Source: Dolichospermum sp. LEGE 00240 (lineage in GTDB: Bacteria; Cyanobacteriota; Cyanobacteriia; Cyanobacteriales; Nostocaceae). From it: 64,000 bases of DNA. The DNA lies in assembly GCF_015207875.1 (NCBI RefSeq), contig NZ_JADEVZ010000025.1, positions 1 through 64,000 on the forward strand. Direction: 5' to 3'. Positions 34,551 to 44,745 of the stretch are shown here, piece by piece (positions within the stretch are counted from its first letter, which is position 1; the number at the start of each line of letters is the position of its first letter). The notes beneath the pieces are model-generated. The model saw only the letters and a list, made by a program, of their open reading frames with translations. It did no database searches and was not told where the DNA came from. Position numbers and translations under genes: made by a program.

Positions 34551-35021
34551 TTAGACGTTCTTTTTCTGGGTCTCACGCCAAACTTCGGTCATCCTTCCCC
34601 AGTTAGTGCTAAATTCATCCAAACCCAAAAAAGTTCCCGGTTTTTCTTCATCCCAAGAGGCGGAAAGAACACCATAGGTAATTCCCAACACACCTAAACC
34701 AAACAATCCCATATTCACCAATAAAACGGCGATAGGGGGAAGTTGGATATCAGCCAAGGTAACTAGCAGATAGCTAACTACCAAACTGGCAATACCTAAA
34801 AATGTGGGGACACCACAAAACCCAGCCACTCGGCGAATCATGCGTTGACTGACCACTTCAGGAATCGCCATTTCTTGTTTAGAATAACGACGTTGCTGTT
34901 GCGGTTTTTCCTGAGTCCCTTCGGTCTTGAGGACGGGCTTAACTTTAGTCTTAGCAGGTTTTGGACGTTTTTTGTTTGGTTCAAAAGGCAAGGGACTACG
35001 TTCCGATTCTTCAGCAGCCAT
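34551..35021 (-). CDS. PAM68-like photosystem II assembly protein
   Basis: The protein has 156 residues and resembles PAM68 (DUF3464), a thylakoid membrane protein needed for efficient photosystem II assembly. A long basic, Pro/Lys-rich N-terminus (about 1-55) precedes two membrane helices (about 68-92 and 98-120), and the tail SASWDEEKPGTFLGLDEFSTNWGR is the conserved family signature. It starts 12 bp after the rpsO stop, a gene pair conserved in cyanobacteria, so the two are co-transcribed. Confidence 0.88.
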   Translation of the reverse strand: MAAEESERSPLPFEPNKKRPKPAKTKVKPVLKTEGTQEKPQQQRRYSKQEMAIPEVVSQRMIRRVAGFCGVPTFLGIASLVVSYLLVTLADIQLPPIAVLLVNMGLFGLGVLGITYGVLSASWDEEKPGTFLGLDEFSTNWGRMTEVWRETQKKNV

Positions 35022-35033
35022 AAGAATTAGTTC

Positions 35034-35303
35034 CTAACCTCGAATACCAAGACGAGTAATTAAAGCTTTATATTTTTCTTGACTACCTGCTTGGATATAA
35101 GCTAGAAGACGCTTTCTTTGGCCAATCATCTTCAATAGTCCTCTACGGGAGGAATGGTCTTTTTTATTAGCTTGCAAATGTTGACTGAGCTTGTTAATGC
35201 GGTCAGTTAGCATTGCAACTTGAACATCAGCCGAACCTGTGTCGGTTTCATGAACTTGATATCCAGAAATGATTTCTTGTTTGCGCTGTTGCGTCAGAGC
35301 CAT
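35034..35303 (-). CDS. rpsO: 30S ribosomal protein S15
   Basis: The protein has 89 residues, the standard length. S15 binds the 16S rRNA central domain early in 30S assembly. The signature is clear: [21 protein letters not shown] and [26 protein letters not shown]68 follows 12 bp downstream. Confidence 0.97.
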   Translation of the reverse strand: MALTQQRKQEIISGYQVHETDTGSADVQVAMLTDRINKLSQHLQANKKDHSSRRGLLKMIGQRKRLLAYIQAGSQEKYKALITRLGIRG

Positions 35304-35438
35304 GATTGGTTAAATTCTTATTTTTCTTAGGTTTGTGTAGCAGTCTCCTATAATATCACACCCATCAATTCCTGTGGCAAATTCCTGAACAGTAAGCAGG
35401 GAGAAAGAATTTTCCCATTACCAATGACCAATGACCAA

Positions 35439-35915
35439 TTACTCAGGCGATTTGAGAGCCTGATCTAGAATTTGTCTAGCTTGTTCTGCTTTTCCTCTGG
35501 CTTCTTGGTAACGCAAATTAGCTTGAGCAAAATTTTTCAGGACTTTAAAACCTTCTTTAAGATGGGTGATTTCTTCCTCGGTGACGGATTTATCGGAAAA
35601 TAGGACATCAATAGCTTGACGAATTTCTAGGGCTTCGGTGCGTGATTCTTGGACTTTTAATTTGAGGGAAGCTAAATTACTGAGAATTTGCACTGCTTGG
35701 GTAATTTCATCTTCACGACTAGAAGTATCTGTAGTTGGTTCTTTGACCTCAATTAACTGTTGCGGACCAAATCCTTCTTCTAGTTCTGTTGGTAATTCAC
35801 CCGCGTCCATAAGTTCCATTAGCTGATCCATTGCTTTTTCACGGGCTTTAGCGGAATCTTTACCAGGAACGGTGATGATGATTTCTGGGCTTTGAGCGAG
35901 ACTGTACTGAACCAT
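35439..35915 (-). CDS. Conserved cyanobacterial protein of unknown function
   Basis: The protein has 158 residues, is acidic and soluble, with an N-terminal beta segment (SPEIIITVPGKDSAKAREKAMDQLMEL) and a mostly helical C-terminal half (about 70-155) likely to form coiled coils. It has no catalytic motif or signal peptide. Position between rpsO and a divergent membrane-protein gene gives no functional hint. Codon use looks like its neighbours. Confidence 0.65.
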   Translation of the reverse strand: MVQYSLAQSPEIIITVPGKDSAKAREKAMDQLMELMDAGELPTELEEGFGPQQLIEVKEPTTDTSSREDEITQAVQILSNLASLKLKVQESRTEALEIRQAIDVLFSDKSVTEEEITHLKEGFKVLKNFAQANLRYQEARGKAEQARQILDQALKSPE

Positions 35916-36042
35916 AGTTGTATATATAAGTCCTAGCTAATTTGTGAAAAGTATGATTGTAATTAAGAACTGCAAAGAAAAGAAATTTCGCTTCAATTAT
36001 ACTGAATAAAGGTAAACCAAAATATAACAAAAGGGAAGATTT

Positions 36043-37292
36043 ATGACTCCCAATCCCGCTATTATGCGTTCTGTGGAACAACTAGGCTACCGAGTCACGG
36101 TTGGTGATGTAGCCACTCAGATAGGATTAAATATAGCTGAAGTCAATCAAAGTTTATTAGCTCTGGCGGCTAATGCTGGGGGACATTTACAAGTTGCAGA
36201 ATCTGGTGATGTTGTTTATCAATTTCCTCGCAATTTTCGGGATATTTTACGCAATAAATATTTGCAAATACGGTTGCAGGAATGGTGGAAAAAAGTTTGG
36301 TCTGTGTTATTTTATCTAATTCGGATTTCTTTTGGCATTCTTTTAGTTGCTTCTATCTTGCTGATTACTGTAACTATTATCATTATTATGACTGCTAGTT
36401 CCAATCGTGATGATGATGATCGCAGTAGTTCTAGAGGTAATAATTTCTTCTTTTTCCCAGATTTATTCTGGTATTTTAGCCCCAATTATGGTGATAACCG
36501 CCAAGCAAGACGGAGGGAACGGGGCGAAAGTAGTGAAATGAATTTTTTTGAAGCTGTGTTTTCATTTCTGTTTGGTGATGGTGATCCTAATGCCAATTTG
36601 GAAGAACGTCGTTGGGAAGAAATTGGGGCTGTAATTAGTAATAATCAAGGTGCTGTAGTGGCAGAACAAGTTGCTCCTTATTTGGATGATATTGGCGAAA
36701 AATATCAACAAGAATATGAGGATTATATGTTGCCTGTGCTGGTAAGATTTAATGGAATTCCCCAGGTGAGTGCTGATGGTCAAATAGTATATTATTTCCC
36801 AGATTTACAGGTAAGAGCTAGTAAAAAACAGCGGCGTTCTGTCTCTGAATATTTGCATGAATTTTCCTGGAATTTTAGTGCGGCTAGTTCTGGAAAAATT
36901 ATGCTCAGTGCTGGTTGGGGAGGAGTGAATTTTGTTGGGGTTTTAATTCTAGGAAATTTATTGAGAAATGGTGTAATTACTACTAAATCAGGTGTATTTG
37001 GTGTAATTGTAGCTTTTACTCAAAGTATTTATGGATTGTTATTGGCTTATGGTACGGGGTTTCTGGCTATTCCTTTAATCCGGTATTTTTGGATTAAGCG
37101 ACGCAATGATCAGATTTCTACTCGCAATCTTCAACGCCAAGAACGGGCTAGATTATTAGCAGGTGCGAATGCTTCTTTACAGAAAAAGATCGCTTTTGCT
37201 CGTGAATTTGCCACAGAAAAAGTGATTGGTAAGGAAGATTCTGTTTATTCCACAGATACAGATTTACTGGAACAGGAATTTAAGAATAAGCA

Positions 37293-37311
<19 letters not shown>
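36043..37311 (+). CDS. Large membrane protein with N-terminal helix-turn-helix-like segment
   Basis: The protein has 422 residues. Residues 1-65 look like a winged helix (SVEQLGYRVTVGDVATQIGLNIAEVNQSLLALAANAGGHLQVAESGDVVYQFP). A membrane helix follows at about 90-117, then an Asp/Ser-rich and Phe-rich linker, a soluble domain, a second YYFPDLQVR segment, and two more helices at about 300-355. I recognise the architecture as a conserved cyanobacterial family without a known role. The last residues (KQIGNRE) and the stop are supplied by the GGGAATA heptamer repeat that begins at about 37293, so the native C-terminus has been replaced or trimmed. Confidence 0.65.
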
Positions 37312-37436
<125 letters not shown>

Positions 37437-37441
37437 TTCTG

Positions 37442-38587
37442 CTACTTTGCTTGAATAGGTGTCAGGGCTACTCCTTTGTAGTAGTATCCTAAAATTTGTA
37501 GGTGGTTTGCACCACGTTTTGCTAGTTCATAAGCTCCCCATTGGCTCATTCCTACACCGTGTCCAAAACCTAGTCCTTGGAGAACAAAACCGCCATTTGC
37601 ATCTTTATTAATAATGAAACGGGTACTTTTAATTCTGAGGGCGGTTCTCACTTCTTCACCTTGGAGAATTTTAGTCCCTTTATCACCAATAATTTTTAAG
37701 GATTTGACACTTTTAAAAGGTGATAGAGTTTCAATAATCATGTCTTTGACATTACCGACACCGGAAATTCTGGCACTAATTTCTCCGGGAGTAAAGGTTT
37801 TTACCCAGTTACATTCTTTGATATTTTGGTCAAAGTCGGGAACAGCCCGTAGGTAGGGTTCTTTGCTAGTCCAAACATCTTCAACGTTTTCGGTGTGTCC
37901 ACCGGAACAAGCGTGAAAGACGGAAAGAATAATTTGGTTGTTGTAGGTGAGGACTTTGCCGGCGGTGGTGTCTACTGCGCTGTAGGTTTTGGGGGCTTCA
38001 CTACTGACACCTTTGTAAATTTGCCAACGGTCTGGACTATCTCCTAAGTCGTAAACGGGATTGCTCCGTTGTCTTTCGCGTTCATAGAGGGCATAGGTAC
38101 GGGCGGCGATCGCTTGGGCTTTGAGGGCTTCGTCTGGCCAGCTAGTATTCATTTCTCCACCGATGACGCTGTAGAGATATTCTTCTAAATCTACCCAGTT
38201 AACAGCGGTTAAGCCGTTGGCTGTGGGGACTACTAGGGTTCTACCACGAAACCAGCGATCGCCAATATAAACATATCCTTTTTTGGTGGGTTCTATCCAA
38301 AATAACCCGGATTGCCATCTATCTAAAGCTACTCCCCCAGGAACTGCTTGAGCCGCAAAGGCACTCATTCCCGGTAGTTCTCCAAGAGTCTTACCACTAC
38401 TATCTTTGACAATAGCGGTTGTGGAAGCACCGACTTTTACCTGTTTAACTTCTCTTTCAATTGCCACACGCAGAATTACAGATGCTTGTGCAGGAGCAAG
38501 TAATACAAACCAGATCAGGATACCTATCCACCAATGTCTACTTTTCATCTCAGAAAACAAATTGCCTAATAAAAGTTGGAATTTCAT
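37442..38587 (-). CDS. SpoIID/LytB-domain protein
   Basis: The protein has 381 residues with a signal peptide or anchor (about 15-36). The SpoIID domain is recognisable by VIGGEMNTSWPDEALKAQAIAARTYAL (about 150-175), HACSGGHTENVEDVW and the terminal GLGFGHGVGMSQWGAYELAK. In Bacillus SpoIID is a lytic transglycosylase that trims peptidoglycan during engulfment. Cyanobacterial homologues probably remodel the cell wall. The catalytic Glu would be that of GGEMN. Confidence 0.88.
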   Translation of the reverse strand: MKFQLLLGNLFSEMKSRHWWIGILIWFVLLAPAQASVILRVAIEREVKQVKVGASTTAIVKDSSGKTLGELPGMSAFAAQAVPGGVALDRWQSGLFWIEPTKKGYVYIGDRWFRGRTLVVPTANGLTAVNWVDLEEYLYSVIGGEMNTSWPDEALKAQAIAARTYALYERERQRSNPVYDLGDSPDRWQIYKGVSSEAPKTYSAVDTTAGKVLTYNNQIILSVFHACSGGHTENVEDVWTSKEPYLRAVPDFDQNIKECNWVKTFTPGEISARISGVGNVKDMIIETLSPFKSVKSLKIIGDKGTKILQGEEVRTALRIKSTRFIINKDANGGFVLQGLGFGHGVGMSQWGAYELAKRGANHLQILGYYYKGVALTPIQAK

Positions 38588-38711
38588 GCTAATTGTTTGA
38601 TCACAAGCGTCTACTATTCTAGTTCAGCAATTCTCTGAACAGACAGACTGAGAACTGGAAACTGAGTAATTTTCTTTGTTCTTTCTTCTTCTAAACTCCT
38701 GACTCCTCTTT

Positions 38712-40922
38712 TCAAGGTGTTAATATTTGGGGATAATCATAAACTTCATTACCAACAATGCCAATTAAATTTAACTTGCTTAAAATTTCTGTAGCTTCCA
38801 TCAATTTATGGGGAGTAACTTTACCAATCCGTCCTACCATAACAATCCCATTACATAAAGAAGCCACAATTCTGCCATCAACTGTATCTAAAACAGAGGG
38901 TGCATCTATTAAGACTAAATCATAATTTTGGGTAAATAAATCCATTAATTCTTGCATTCGCTCGGAACTCAGTAGATTCACCGCATCCTCTGGGATGGGA
39001 CCAGCCGTTAAAACATCAATAGCTGGGTGGATAGGCTGAATGTAAGTATTAAATGATGTATTGATATCATCAACCAGTAATAAGGATAAACCCCAATCAT
39101 TGGTCAGTCCTAGAGTTTTATGTAAACTGGGAGAACGCAAATTAGCGTCAATTATTAATACTCTTTGGTGCATTCTAGCCGCACTAGCTCCTAACCCTAA
39201 AGCCAAAGTTGTTTTCCCTTCTCCTGGGAGTGCAGAAGTTAACATCAATGATTTTAAAGGTAGAGAATTATTTAACATCTGAATATTCTGGTAAATAATA
39301 TCCAATGTTTTATGATTCGGCAAATTTTTGATAATTTCTGGATGAGAAATATCTACATTTTTAGATTTATCTCTAACCATAGATTGAAGTTGGTTTTTCC
39401 AACTATTTTGACGTTTTCCTAATCTTGGTACTGACCCCAATAACTGAATATTGGTCAAATTTTGTAAATCCTGAGTATAGAAAATTGCATTATTAAATTT
39501 TTCCCAAATTAAGGCTGCTGTTAAACCCAATATTGGACCTATTAATATTCCTCCAAAAATTAGTAACCAGCGTAAATTACCTATATGTATTCCTAAAGCG
39601 GGTTCTTCTAAAATTTGCCAATTAAAACCTTCTTGAGCAATTTTAATACCTAATGAATTTTGCACCTGCGTCAATTGTTGCAGTGTTTTACGATAGGTTT
39701 CTACCTTGGTGACTAACCTCTTGTATTCTGTAATTAAACTTGGATATGTATTCAGCAAAGAACGAATTTCTTGTTCGGATTTTGCCAAATCACGATCACG
39801 AGCAATTAGTCCTAATGCGTTCATTTTTAATTGAGTTAAATCATTTTCTACTTTCGGTATTATTTGTGCTGATAATTTTGATTTACTATTGATAGTAATA
39901 GCTTTATTTTTTATTTGTTGTTGGAATAGTGTACTAATAATTTGCCGTTTCTGCTTCAGACGTTGGACAATAGGATGTTTTTCCGTATAAATAATACGAG
40001 CTTCCATTAATGCTTTTTCTGTTTGATTAACTTCACTAATTAAGGTTTGATATTGGTTAGACTCCAAGGAATTATTAAGATTTATTGTATTTTGATTGGC
40101 AGACTCAATTGCTTGTTCTAGGCTGTTATGTCTAGTCTGGACATCTTGCAGTTGAGCGCGAGTTGTTTGCCGCTGTTTCTGAATATCTGCTAAAGACTGT
40201 AATAAGATTTGACTTTGTGAAACTGGATCAATTAAATTATTTTGTTGACGAAATTGTTCTAATTTTTTCTCGGCTTTTAATACATCTTTTTGCAGTTGCG
40301 GGATATGGTTATTAACAAAAACTAGTCCTTGATTAATCCGCTGATTTTTTTGATCTGTATTATAGTCCTGGTATACTTTCTCTAAAGCTTGTAATACTCT
40401 TTTAGTCCTGAGGGGATCTTTGTCTGTAAAAGAGAGTAAAAATACTTGGTTAAAACTTTGATTAGCTCCTGTATCTAATGGTAACGGAGTTAGTGCTAAA
40501 GATGAAATTTTATCAATTTTGCTGTTACTATAAATATCTTCTACGGTCATTTTTGGATAATCGGCATGAAGTAAATTTACAGCTTTCTGTATTAATTTAC
40601 TACTCAGCATTAATTTAACTTGACTACTGTAGTCAATGGATAATAACTGCGGTTTACGTAAGTCTTTTGTTATCTCTTCGATTTTACTATTTGCTAAAGA
40701 TTTATCTAAATTATAACTTACCAATATTTGCATATAGCTTTGATAAGTTGGTTTAGTAGTGACAGCTATCAGACTTGTTACTGACATGACTGCACAGGAA
40801 ATCCCTAGTATCAACCAACGGTGGTAAAGTAGAATTGGAATTATTTTTTTGAGATCAATTACGCTACGTGTAGACTTAGTAAGTAATTTTTTCAATGTTA
40901 TCACATTTGTAGCCACAATCAT
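38712..40922 (-). CDS. Wzc-like polysaccharide co-polymerase / tyrosine autokinase
   Basis: It controls chain length in exopolysaccharide export. I place the start at ATG 40922 because GAGAGG is 3 bases upstream; an earlier ATG at 40943 has none. This gives about 736 residues. A Wzz domain with flanking membrane helices (about 30-55 and 455-480) encloses a long coiled coil. The BY-kinase domain has Walker A SALPGEGKTT, Walker A' VLIIDANLR and Walker B LVLIDAPSVLD. The C-terminus has only two tyrosines (EVYDYPQILTP) instead of a long cluster, so autophosphorylation may be limited. No Wza or Wzx/Wzy gene is nearby. Confidence 0.85.
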   Translation of the reverse strand: MIVATNVITLKKLLTKSTRSVIDLKKIIPILLYHRWLILGISCAVMSVTSLIAVTTKPTYQSYMQILVSYNLDKSLANSKIEEITKDLRKPQLLSIDYSSQVKLMLSSKLIQKAVNLLHADYPKMTVEDIYSNSKIDKISSLALTPLPLDTGANQSFNQVFLLSFTDKDPLRTKRVLQALEKVYQDYNTDQKNQRINQGLVFVNNHIPQLQKDVLKAEKKLEQFRQQNNLIDPVSQSQILLQSLADIQKQRQTTRAQLQDVQTRHNSLEQAIESANQNTINLNNSLESNQYQTLISEVNQTEKALMEARIIYTEKHPIVQRLKQKRQIISTLFQQQIKNKAITINSKSKLSAQIIPKVENDLTQLKMNALGLIARDRDLAKSEQEIRSLLNTYPSLITEYKRLVTKVETYRKTLQQLTQVQNSLGIKIAQEGFNWQILEEPALGIHIGNLRWLLIFGGILIGPILGLTAALIWEKFNNAIFYTQDLQNLTNIQLLGSVPRLGKRQNSWKNQLQSMVRDKSKNVDISHPEIIKNLPNHKTLDIIYQNIQMLNNSLPLKSLMLTSALPGEGKTTLALGLGASAARMHQRVLIIDANLRSPSLHKTLGLTNDWGLSLLLVDDINTSFNTYIQPIHPAIDVLTAGPIPEDAVNLLSSERMQELMDLFTQNYDLVLIDAPSVLDTVDGRIVASLCNGIVMVGRIGKVTPHKLMEATEILSKLNLIGIVGNEVYDYPQILTP

Positions 40923-41167
40923 ATTCCTCTCAAATTGCAACAATATATCTGGAAGAAGATGATGATTAGAAAACTTTTAGAGATATTCTTTGATACTCAA
41001 TGTTTTCTGGTGAATAATCAATACTTGTTCTTCCTATGATTACAGATATACTTAACAGAAAATATTCAGCAAGTAGTTCTTGGTTAATACCTTCCAACAG
41101 GTATATGTCTAATCAGTGTGAGGAACATAAATTTTCTGCAAATATTGTGGAAATATTTATAGGACTC

Positions 41168-41304
41168 ACCTGAGTTCGACATAAGATAATTTTTGGAAAA
41201 CTGTCCTAAATATGAGTCTCAAACCCTGATGATCTCTTTGAAAAAATCATAACTCTGTTCCCGTAGCGTCTCCGAAGGAGAAACTCCTAACACCGAACTC
41301 AGGT
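41168..41304. mobile_element. MITE with 6-bp target duplication, copy F
   Basis: The element has 137 bp with perfect 11-bp terminal inverted repeats ACCTGAGTTCG and CGAACTCAGGT. GGACTC flanks it on both sides (41162-41167 and 41305-41310). It lies in the opposite orientation to copies D and E and is more diverged inside. Confidence 0.85.
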
Positions 41305-41445
41305 GGACTCCGGTTTGATTCCTGAATTTTCCTAGTCAAAGGTTTTGGCGTAGCACCTATCACCTCCCCTCACAGACAACTTTTTCAGCAACCCCTATTT
41401 ATGTCGTGTTTACCAGAGGGAGAATTTTGGGGGATTAATAAATAA

Positions 41446-41476
41446 AACAAAAAAGCAAGCTGTTAAAGCTTGCTTT
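41446..41476 (-). terminator. Intrinsic terminator of tRNA-Gln
   Basis: AAAGCAAGC (41452-41460) and GCTTGCTTT (41468-41476) pair. On the minus strand the stem is followed by TTTTTTGTTTTA. It lies 9 bp beyond the 3' end of the tRNA. Confidence 0.8.
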
Positions 41477-41484
41477 CCGTATAA

Positions 41485-41556
41485 CTGGGGCGCTAGGATT
41501 CGAACCTAGGGATGGCGGGACCAAAACCCACTGCCTTACCACTTGGCTACGCCCCA
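41485..41556 (-). tRNA. tRNA-Gln (UUG)
   Basis: It is 72 nt long on the minus strand. The acceptor stem is TGGGGCG/CGCCCCA with discriminator G. The anticodon stem GTGGG/CCCGC encloses the loop TTTTGGT, so the anticodon is TTG. The T arm CTAGG-TTCGAAT-CCTAG is perfect. CCA is not encoded. Confidence 0.95.
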
Positions 41557-41652
41557 ACAAATTCACTATAGAGAATATAGCAGTTATATTGAGATAATGT
41601 CAAGTGTTTAGGAAAAAAAATTTTTGCTGACTTAGGAAATAGATCCCAAATA

Positions 41653-41681
41653 GATCCCCGACTTCTTCAAGCGGGGATCTG
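41653..41681. repeat. AGATCCCCGACTT palindrome at a gene 3' end
   Basis: A shortened copy (AGATCCCCGACTTCTTCAAG then CGGGGATCT) that ends 12 bp beyond the stop of the nitrilase gene on the minus strand. Confidence 0.6.
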
Positions 41682-41692
41682 CCGGGGTGTGG

Positions 41693-42505
41693 TTAAAATA
41701 CGCGATGCTGTAGGGATGGCATTTGGCGACGAACTTGTTCTAGTCGGGTGGGTTTGATTTCGGCGATCGCCACTCCCGGTTTTTCCCCGGCATCTGCTAA
41801 AATTACACCCCAAGGGTCAATAATCATGGCGTGTCCATGAGTTTGGCGGCGGTCATAATTAGTACCAGTTTGGGCGGGAGCAATAACGTAACAGGTATTT
41901 TCTATCGCCCTAGATTGGAGTAATACTTGCCAATGGTCTTTACCAGTAAAAGCTGTAAAGGCTGCGGGAACAAATAAAATATCTGCGCCTTGATTGGATA
42001 AATGTCGGTACAGTTCGGGAAAGCGAACATCATAGCAAATAGAAAGGCCGATTTTCCCTAAGTCCGGGGAAGCATAAACGGGAGGTAATTCAAGTCCAGC
42101 CATGACGGTGCTGGATTCTTGATAGGTATTACCATCAGGGACATTGACATCAAATAAATGGACTTTTTGGTAACGGGCGAGTTCTTGACCGTTGGCATTG
42201 ATCAGTAATGCTGTATTATAAACTTTACCGTTACTATTTACAGGGATAGGGAAGCCGCCGCCGAGAATGGTAACTTGAAAGCGTTGTGCCATTTTGTGGA
42301 GAAATGTTTCCGTTGCTTGAGCGATCGCATCTCTTTGAGCTAGTTTATCCTTTTCTTCCCCCATAAAAGAGAAATTTTCTGGTAAACCCACCAACTCTGC
42401 ACCTTGACGCACAGCCAAATCAATTAATTCTTCTGCTTGTGCCAAATTTCTTTGTAAATCAGGCACACTGGTCATTTGAATAGCGGCGGCTAAATAAGAC
42501 TTCAT
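41693..42505 (-). CDS. Carbon-nitrogen hydrolase (nitrilase superfamily)
   Basis: I start the protein at ATG 42505 (MKSYLAAAIQMTSVPD), giving 270 residues; 25 upstream codons are open but unlike the family, and neither ATG has a strong ribosome site. The catalytic triad is visible: Glu in LPENFSFMG, Lys in YQKVHLFDV, Cys in SICYDVRFPELYR. The DVNVPDG and THGHAMIIDPWG stretches match the Nit1/Nit2-type branch, which includes deaminated-glutathione amidase and omega-amidase. The exact substrate is uncertain. It follows tRNA-Gln in the opposite order of transcription. Confidence 0.85.
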   Translation of the reverse strand: MKSYLAAAIQMTSVPDLQRNLAQAEELIDLAVRQGAELVGLPENFSFMGEEKDKLAQRDAIAQATETFLHKMAQRFQVTILGGGFPIPVNSNGKVYNTALLINANGQELARYQKVHLFDVNVPDGNTYQESSTVMAGLELPPVYASPDLGKIGLSICYDVRFPELYRHLSNQGADILFVPAAFTAFTGKDHWQVLLQSRAIENTCYVIAPAQTGTNYDRRQTHGHAMIIDPWGVILADAGEKPGVAIAEIKPTRLEQVRRQMPSLQHRVF

Positions 42506-42784
42506 AGATTCAAGAACAAACGGTAGATTGAGAAAATTATAGATATCTAAATATATCCTCATATCATTCCATTTGTGCATTTAATTGAGTTACATCTATT
42601 GTTCAAAATTATCTCAAATACTGGCAAAAAATCAAGAAAGTGTTTATTCCTCACCGACCAACATTGTTAATTTCGCTCACGCTCAATTTTGCTCCTTGCT
42701 CAAGCAAGTCACTCAAGCGTCTTCATTATATGCAATTTTTCCCAGGAAATTTACACCATCAACCTATACAGTATAATTACGTAA

Positions 42785-43438
42785 TTAAACAGCAGGATTA
42801 CGGTTAATCCAAACGCCTCTGATTCCTGCCGATTTAGCCCCATAATAATCGTCTGTTATGCTGTCACCAATGTGCCATGCTGCTTCAGGTGAACATTTAT
42901 GCTTGTTTAAAGCAATTTTAAATATTTCTGGATCTGGTTTAGCGGCACGAACTTGAGTGGAAATGGTAATAGAAGAAAAATATTCTCTGAGTCCTAAACC
43001 TTGCAATACTAAATATAAACGAGAGTCAAAATTAGATAATACTCCTAATTCAACTCCTAAGCGTCGCCAGTTCATTAAAGCTAGAGTGACATCAGGATAA
43101 ACATACCAAGGTTCAGGAGTCCCAAAGTGGATATAAAGTTCGGTAAAAAAAGCGGTAAAATCGGTAAATTCTTGGAGAACACCGGCACCTTCAAAGGTAT
43201 TTAAGGCAATTATCCGCCACCAATCATATTCACGCTGGGGAATATCTTTGATATCTGCATCCAGGAATATTGGTGGTGGTGAGGCTTTGAAGCTTTTGAC
43301 AAAGTTTTGATCTAAAATTTGGGCAGAGACTTCTACACCAAATTCTTGGGCGATTTGTCGGTAAATTTCCCCAACACTACCTTTAATCCCAAACAATGTA
43401 CCAACAGCATCTACAAAGATAACTTGGGGCTTTCTCAT
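42785..43438 (-). CDS. HAD-superfamily hydrolase (haloacid dehalogenase-like)
   Basis: The protein has 217 residues. Motif I is FVDAVGTLFG (Asp10), of the DxxGT type with no second Asp, as in dehalogenase-like and HDHD3-like members. Motif II is GVLSNFDSRL, motif III Lys in AAKPDPEIFKIAL, and motif IV HIGDSITDDYYGAKSAGIRGVWINR. The cap is the helical C1 type. It is probably a small-molecule phosphatase. It stands alone, with the nitrilase gene downstream. Confidence 0.8.
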   Translation of the reverse strand: MRKPQVIFVDAVGTLFGIKGSVGEIYRQIAQEFGVEVSAQILDQNFVKSFKASPPPIFLDADIKDIPQREYDWWRIIALNTFEGAGVLQEFTDFTAFFTELYIHFGTPEPWYVYPDVTLALMNWRRLGVELGVLSNFDSRLYLVLQGLGLREYFSSITISTQVRAAKPDPEIFKIALNKHKCSPEAAWHIGDSITDDYYGAKSAGIRGVWINRNPAV

Positions 43439-43514
43439 AATAATTAATACTTTAGTTCGCAGTAGTTATTAAATACATAGTAATAATATCTGAATTTGTC
43501 TAGTTTACCGTTAT

Positions 43515-43547
43515 AGATCCCCGGCTTTTCCAAGAAGTCGGGGATCT
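43515..43547. repeat. AGATCCCCGGCTT palindrome at a gene 3' end
   Basis: A 33-bp copy with mismatches in the left arm, ending 5 bp beyond the stop of the ndbB-like gene on the minus strand. Confidence 0.6.
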
Positions 43548-43551
43548 ATAA

Positions 43552-44745
43552 TTACTTAGAAATGGCTTCTATTATGGGGCTAACTAACCAATTAAAACCG
43601 ACTTTCAATTGATGATTTAACGTGGGTAAACGATACAGATAGGCCAGCCGACGGGCTAAATATGCAAAAGAACCATCTAATTGCACACCTAAACCTGTCA
43701 GGGTGGCGTTATCTATTCCTAAAGCCATCATTTCTCCTAATGGTTGATAGCGGAAGGGAAGTAAAGGACGATTAGTAATCGTAGCCCAGATATTCCAAGC
43801 GGTATAATCAGCTTGTTGAAAGGCGACTTGGGCGGTGGCGGGGACTTGTTTTCCTTCTGCGTCGAGACAGTCGGCTAAATCTCCTAAAGCAAAGATTTCA
43901 GGATGTTCTAGCGCCTGTAATTGCGGTGTGGTGGTAATTTGTCCGCGTTGATTTTGCTTGAGGGGTAAGGCTGTGACAACTGGAGAAACTTTTGTTCCCA
44001 CTGTCCAAATGACTAAATCTACGGGTATGGTATCTACTTGATTTTTATACTCTAGGGAGATGCTATCTTGATTAATTGCTGCTACTTTAGTTTCTAGGTC
44101 AATAAATACCCCTTTACTATCTAAGGCTTTTTTGGCGGCTTCACGGTTAAATTCTGGGGAAGTGCGGAGAATTTGGTCGCTGAGTTCAATGAGGCGAAAA
44201 CGTCCTTTTTCGCCGATTCTGTCTGCTAGTTTACAAGCTAATTCTACGCCGCTGTAACCCGCACCAACTATGGCAACACGGATTTTTTCTGGCTTTGCTG
44301 CTTCGAGAGTTCGCAACCGTTCTTCCAATTTGTAGGCATCTGTGATAGTACGGAAGGGGTAAGCATGAGTGACAGCACCGGAAACTAAATCTAGGGGTGT
44401 TTCACCACCTAATGCTAAGACTAAGCGGTCATAATTTAGTTCTGATTTATCTTGTAATTGAACTGTTTGCTTGTTAATGTCTATTGTGGAAACAGCGGCT
44501 TGGTGGAACTGGATTCCGGTTCCTTGTAGTAGTTCTGAGTATGGTGGGGCGATTTCCCAGGTTTGGAGTTCTCTGGTGAGGAGTTCGTAAAGCAGGGGAG
44601 AAAAGACAAAGCGATCGCTCTGATCTACTAAAATAATCTCAGGTTTGGGTGTAGATTCCCAGGGTAATTGGCTTAAACGCAGGGCGGTGTAGAGTCCACC
44701 AAAGCCACCACCTAGTATACAAATTTTTGTAGTTGCTTGAGTCAT
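43552..44745 (-). CDS. ndbB: NdbB-like type 2 NAD(P)H:quinone oxidoreductase
   Basis: The protein has 397 residues. The FAD-binding ILGGGFGGLY (11-20) and NAD(P)H-binding VAIVGAGYSGVELA motifs, plus IFALGDLAD near 290, define type 2 NADH dehydrogenases. In Synechocystis the closest type, NdbB, reduces demethylphylloquinone during vitamin K1 synthesis. Length and the FSPLLYELLTRELQTWEIAPPY stretch agree with that branch, although an assignment to NdbB rather than NdbA/C is by memory. It is membrane-associated through its C-terminal amphipathic helix, and monocistronic. Confidence 0.82.
   Translation of the reverse strand: MTQATTKICILGGGFGGLYTALRLSQLPWESTPKPEIILVDQSDRFVFSPLLYELLTRELQTWEIAPPYSELLQGTGIQFHQAAVSTIDINKQTVQLQDKSELNYDRLVLALGGETPLDLVSGAVTHAYPFRTITDAYKLEERLRTLEAAKPEKIRVAIVGAGYSGVELACKLADRIGEKGRFRLIELSDQILRTSPEFNREAAKKALDSKGVFIDLETKVAAINQDSISLEYKNQVDTIPVDLVIWTVGTKVSPVVTALPLKQNQRGQITTTPQLQALEHPEIFALGDLADCLDAEGKQVPATAQVAFQQADYTAWNIWATITNRPLLPFRYQPLGEMMALGIDNATLTGLGVQLDGSFAYLARRLAYLYRLPTLNHQLKVGFNWLVSPIIEAISK

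Larger units (their letters stand above)
40923..41484. other. Spacer between the Wzc-like gene and tRNA-Gln
   Basis: It contains MITE copy F (41168-41304), a TCCGGTTTGATTCCTGAA dispersed repeat at 41310-41327, a lone TTTTTCAGCAACCCCTATTTA end at 41383-41402 and the tRNA terminator. Nothing is recognised in 40923-41160. Confidence 0.5.
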